DNA of 7,087 nt from Prevotellaceae bacterium (GTDB lineage: Bacteria > Bacteroidota > Bacteroidia > Bacteroidales > UBA932): NCBI GenBank assembly GCA_031259935.1, contig JAIRKV010000208.1:1-7087 (forward strand), given 5' to 3'. Positions 6,419-7,087 of this stretch are shown piece by piece. The notes beneath the pieces were generated by a model, which saw only the letters and a program-made list of their open reading frames with translations, made no database searches and was not told where the DNA came from. Numbering within the stretch: position 1 is the stretch's first letter; every line of letters begins with the position of its first letter. The position numbers and the translations under genes are program-made.

Positions 6419-6462
6419 ATCAACCTTGTTGATATTGTTTGCGGAAAGCGCTTTGATACAAT
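6419..6462 (+). other. Possible structured leader of purE
   Basis: ATCAAC (6419-6424) and GTTGAT (6428-6433) form a perfect 6-bp stem with a CTT loop. Directly after it, ATTGT (6434-6438) pairs with ACAAT (6458-6462), enclosing a smaller GCG/CGC pairing and the perfect 10-bp palindrome AAAGCGCTTT at 6445-6454. The last could also be a DNA-binding operator site. I do not recognise a known purine riboswitch here. The rest of the leader, to 6531, is A/T-rich without other clear signals. Confidence 0.3.
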
Positions 6463-6531
6463 GCATACAACATGTTTTTGACTGTTTTCGGATTATGTGA
6501 AAAATATTAAATAATTAACAATATAGATATT

Positions 6532-7044
6532 ATGCGACCAATTGTCAGTATCATCATGGGCAGCACATCCGACATGCCGATAATGCGCGCTGCCGCCGAA
6601 TTTTTAAACGAAATGCAAATTCCATTCGAGATTAACGCTCTTTCGGCGCATCGCGTTCCCGAATCTGTTGCAAATTTTGCAAAAAATGCAAAAGAGCGTG
6701 GAATACAAGTTATTATTGCAGCGGCGGGCGGCGCAGCTCATTTGCCTGGAGTAATTGCTTCTTTCACAACTTTGCCTGTAATCGGAGTGCCGATAAAATC
6801 AAGCAATTCGATAGAAGGAATGGATTCAATTCTCTCGATTTTGCAAATGCCTGCAGGTATTCCTGTGGCTACCGTTGCACTTGATGGCGCAAAAAATGCA
6901 GCAATTCTGGCTGCGCAAATTTTATCGCTTGCCGACGGTAATATAGCCGAAAAAATCGAAAAATTTAAAACAGATCTGGCAGATAAAATTACAAAAGCAA
7001 ACACTGATTTGGCAAATATAAAATTTGAATACAAAATTGATTGA
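6532..7044 (+). CDS. purE: N5-carboxyaminoimidazole ribonucleotide mutase, class I PurE
   Basis: PurE converts N5-CAIR to CAIR in de novo purine synthesis, in the cytoplasm as an octamer. The 170-residue product has the class I signatures: GSTSDMPIM at 10-18, SAHRVPE at 38-44 with catalytic H40, AGGAAHLPGV at 65-74 with the second active-site H70, PVIGVPI at 82-88, and QMPAGIPVATVA at 105-116. The C-terminal helix (about 120-165) is Lys- and Ala-rich. Class I PurE normally works with PurK, which makes N5-CAIR; no purK is in this window. The ATG at 6532 directly precedes RPIVSIIMGSTSD, the normal N-terminus. The gene is divergent from hpt and probably has its own promoter about 150 bp upstream. 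Only 43 A/T-rich bases follow in the window, with no clear terminator, so a co-transcribed gene could lie beyond the edge. Confidence 0.97.
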   Translation: MRPIVSIIMGSTSDMPIMRAAAEFLNEMQIPFEINALSAHRVPESVANFAKNAKERGIQVIIAAAGGAAHLPGVIASFTTLPVIGVPIKSSNSIEGMDSILSILQMPAGIPVATVALDGAKNAAILAAQILSLADGNIAEKIEKFKTDLADKITKANTDLANIKFEYKID

Positions 7045-7087
7045 ATATATAAATGCCTTTAATTTAATATTTTAAAACACTACTGTC

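Noticed and set aside
1..7087. Mobile elements, CRISPR arrays, tRNA or rRNA genes, defence systems
   Set aside because: Both strands were read. I found no transposase or integrase motif, spaced repeat array, cloverleaf or toxin-antitoxin pair. Nearly all the sequence is explained by housekeeping genes.

Overview
The window looks like an ordinary chromosomal stretch from a low-GC member of the Bacteroidetes, most likely Bacteroidales-like. Four observations support this. hpt, adk and an Obg GTPase lie together on one strand. Obg stops right after its G domain, without the C-terminal OCT domain. No gene has a convincing Shine-Dalgarno sequence; the start codons follow A/T-rich stretches instead. 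Several upstream regions contain elements like the Bacteroidetes promoter (TTTG, about 19-22 bases, TAnnTTTG). This assignment comes from gene content and motifs, not from a database search.

Layout. Positions 1-1890 (+ strand) hold a probable three-gene operon behind a good Bacteroidetes-type promoter: a tiny two-helix membrane protein, a ROK-family sugar kinase, and a second two-helix membrane protein with a cytoplasmic tail. Positions 1968-6331 (- strand) hold a co-directional run, transcribed from right to left: hpt (purine salvage), adk (adenylate kinase), a lipoprotein alpha/beta-hydrolase with a C-terminal TPR tail, obg (ribosome-assembly GTPase), and a PAP2-type membrane phosphatase. 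The two sets converge at about 1891-1967. Positions 6532-7044 (+ strand) hold purE, divergent from hpt, with a 200-bp gap between them.

How the genes fit together. hpt, adk and purE all serve purine nucleotide metabolism: salvage, adenylate balance and de novo synthesis. The hpt-purE gap contains a 22-bp near-perfect inverted repeat. Its two halves carry mirror-image -7-like boxes, which suggests a divergent promoter or an operator site. A possibly structured purE leader follows. The hydrolase/TPR lipoprotein has no evident link to purines or to Obg and looks like an insertion into a housekeeping cluster; only a 15-bp triple pentamer repeat separates it from adk.

I see no mobile element, CRISPR array, tRNA, rRNA or defence system. 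The most noteworthy items are the hpt-purE control region, the hydrolase-TPR fusion and its position, and the uncharacterised membrane proteins on either side of the sugar kinase.
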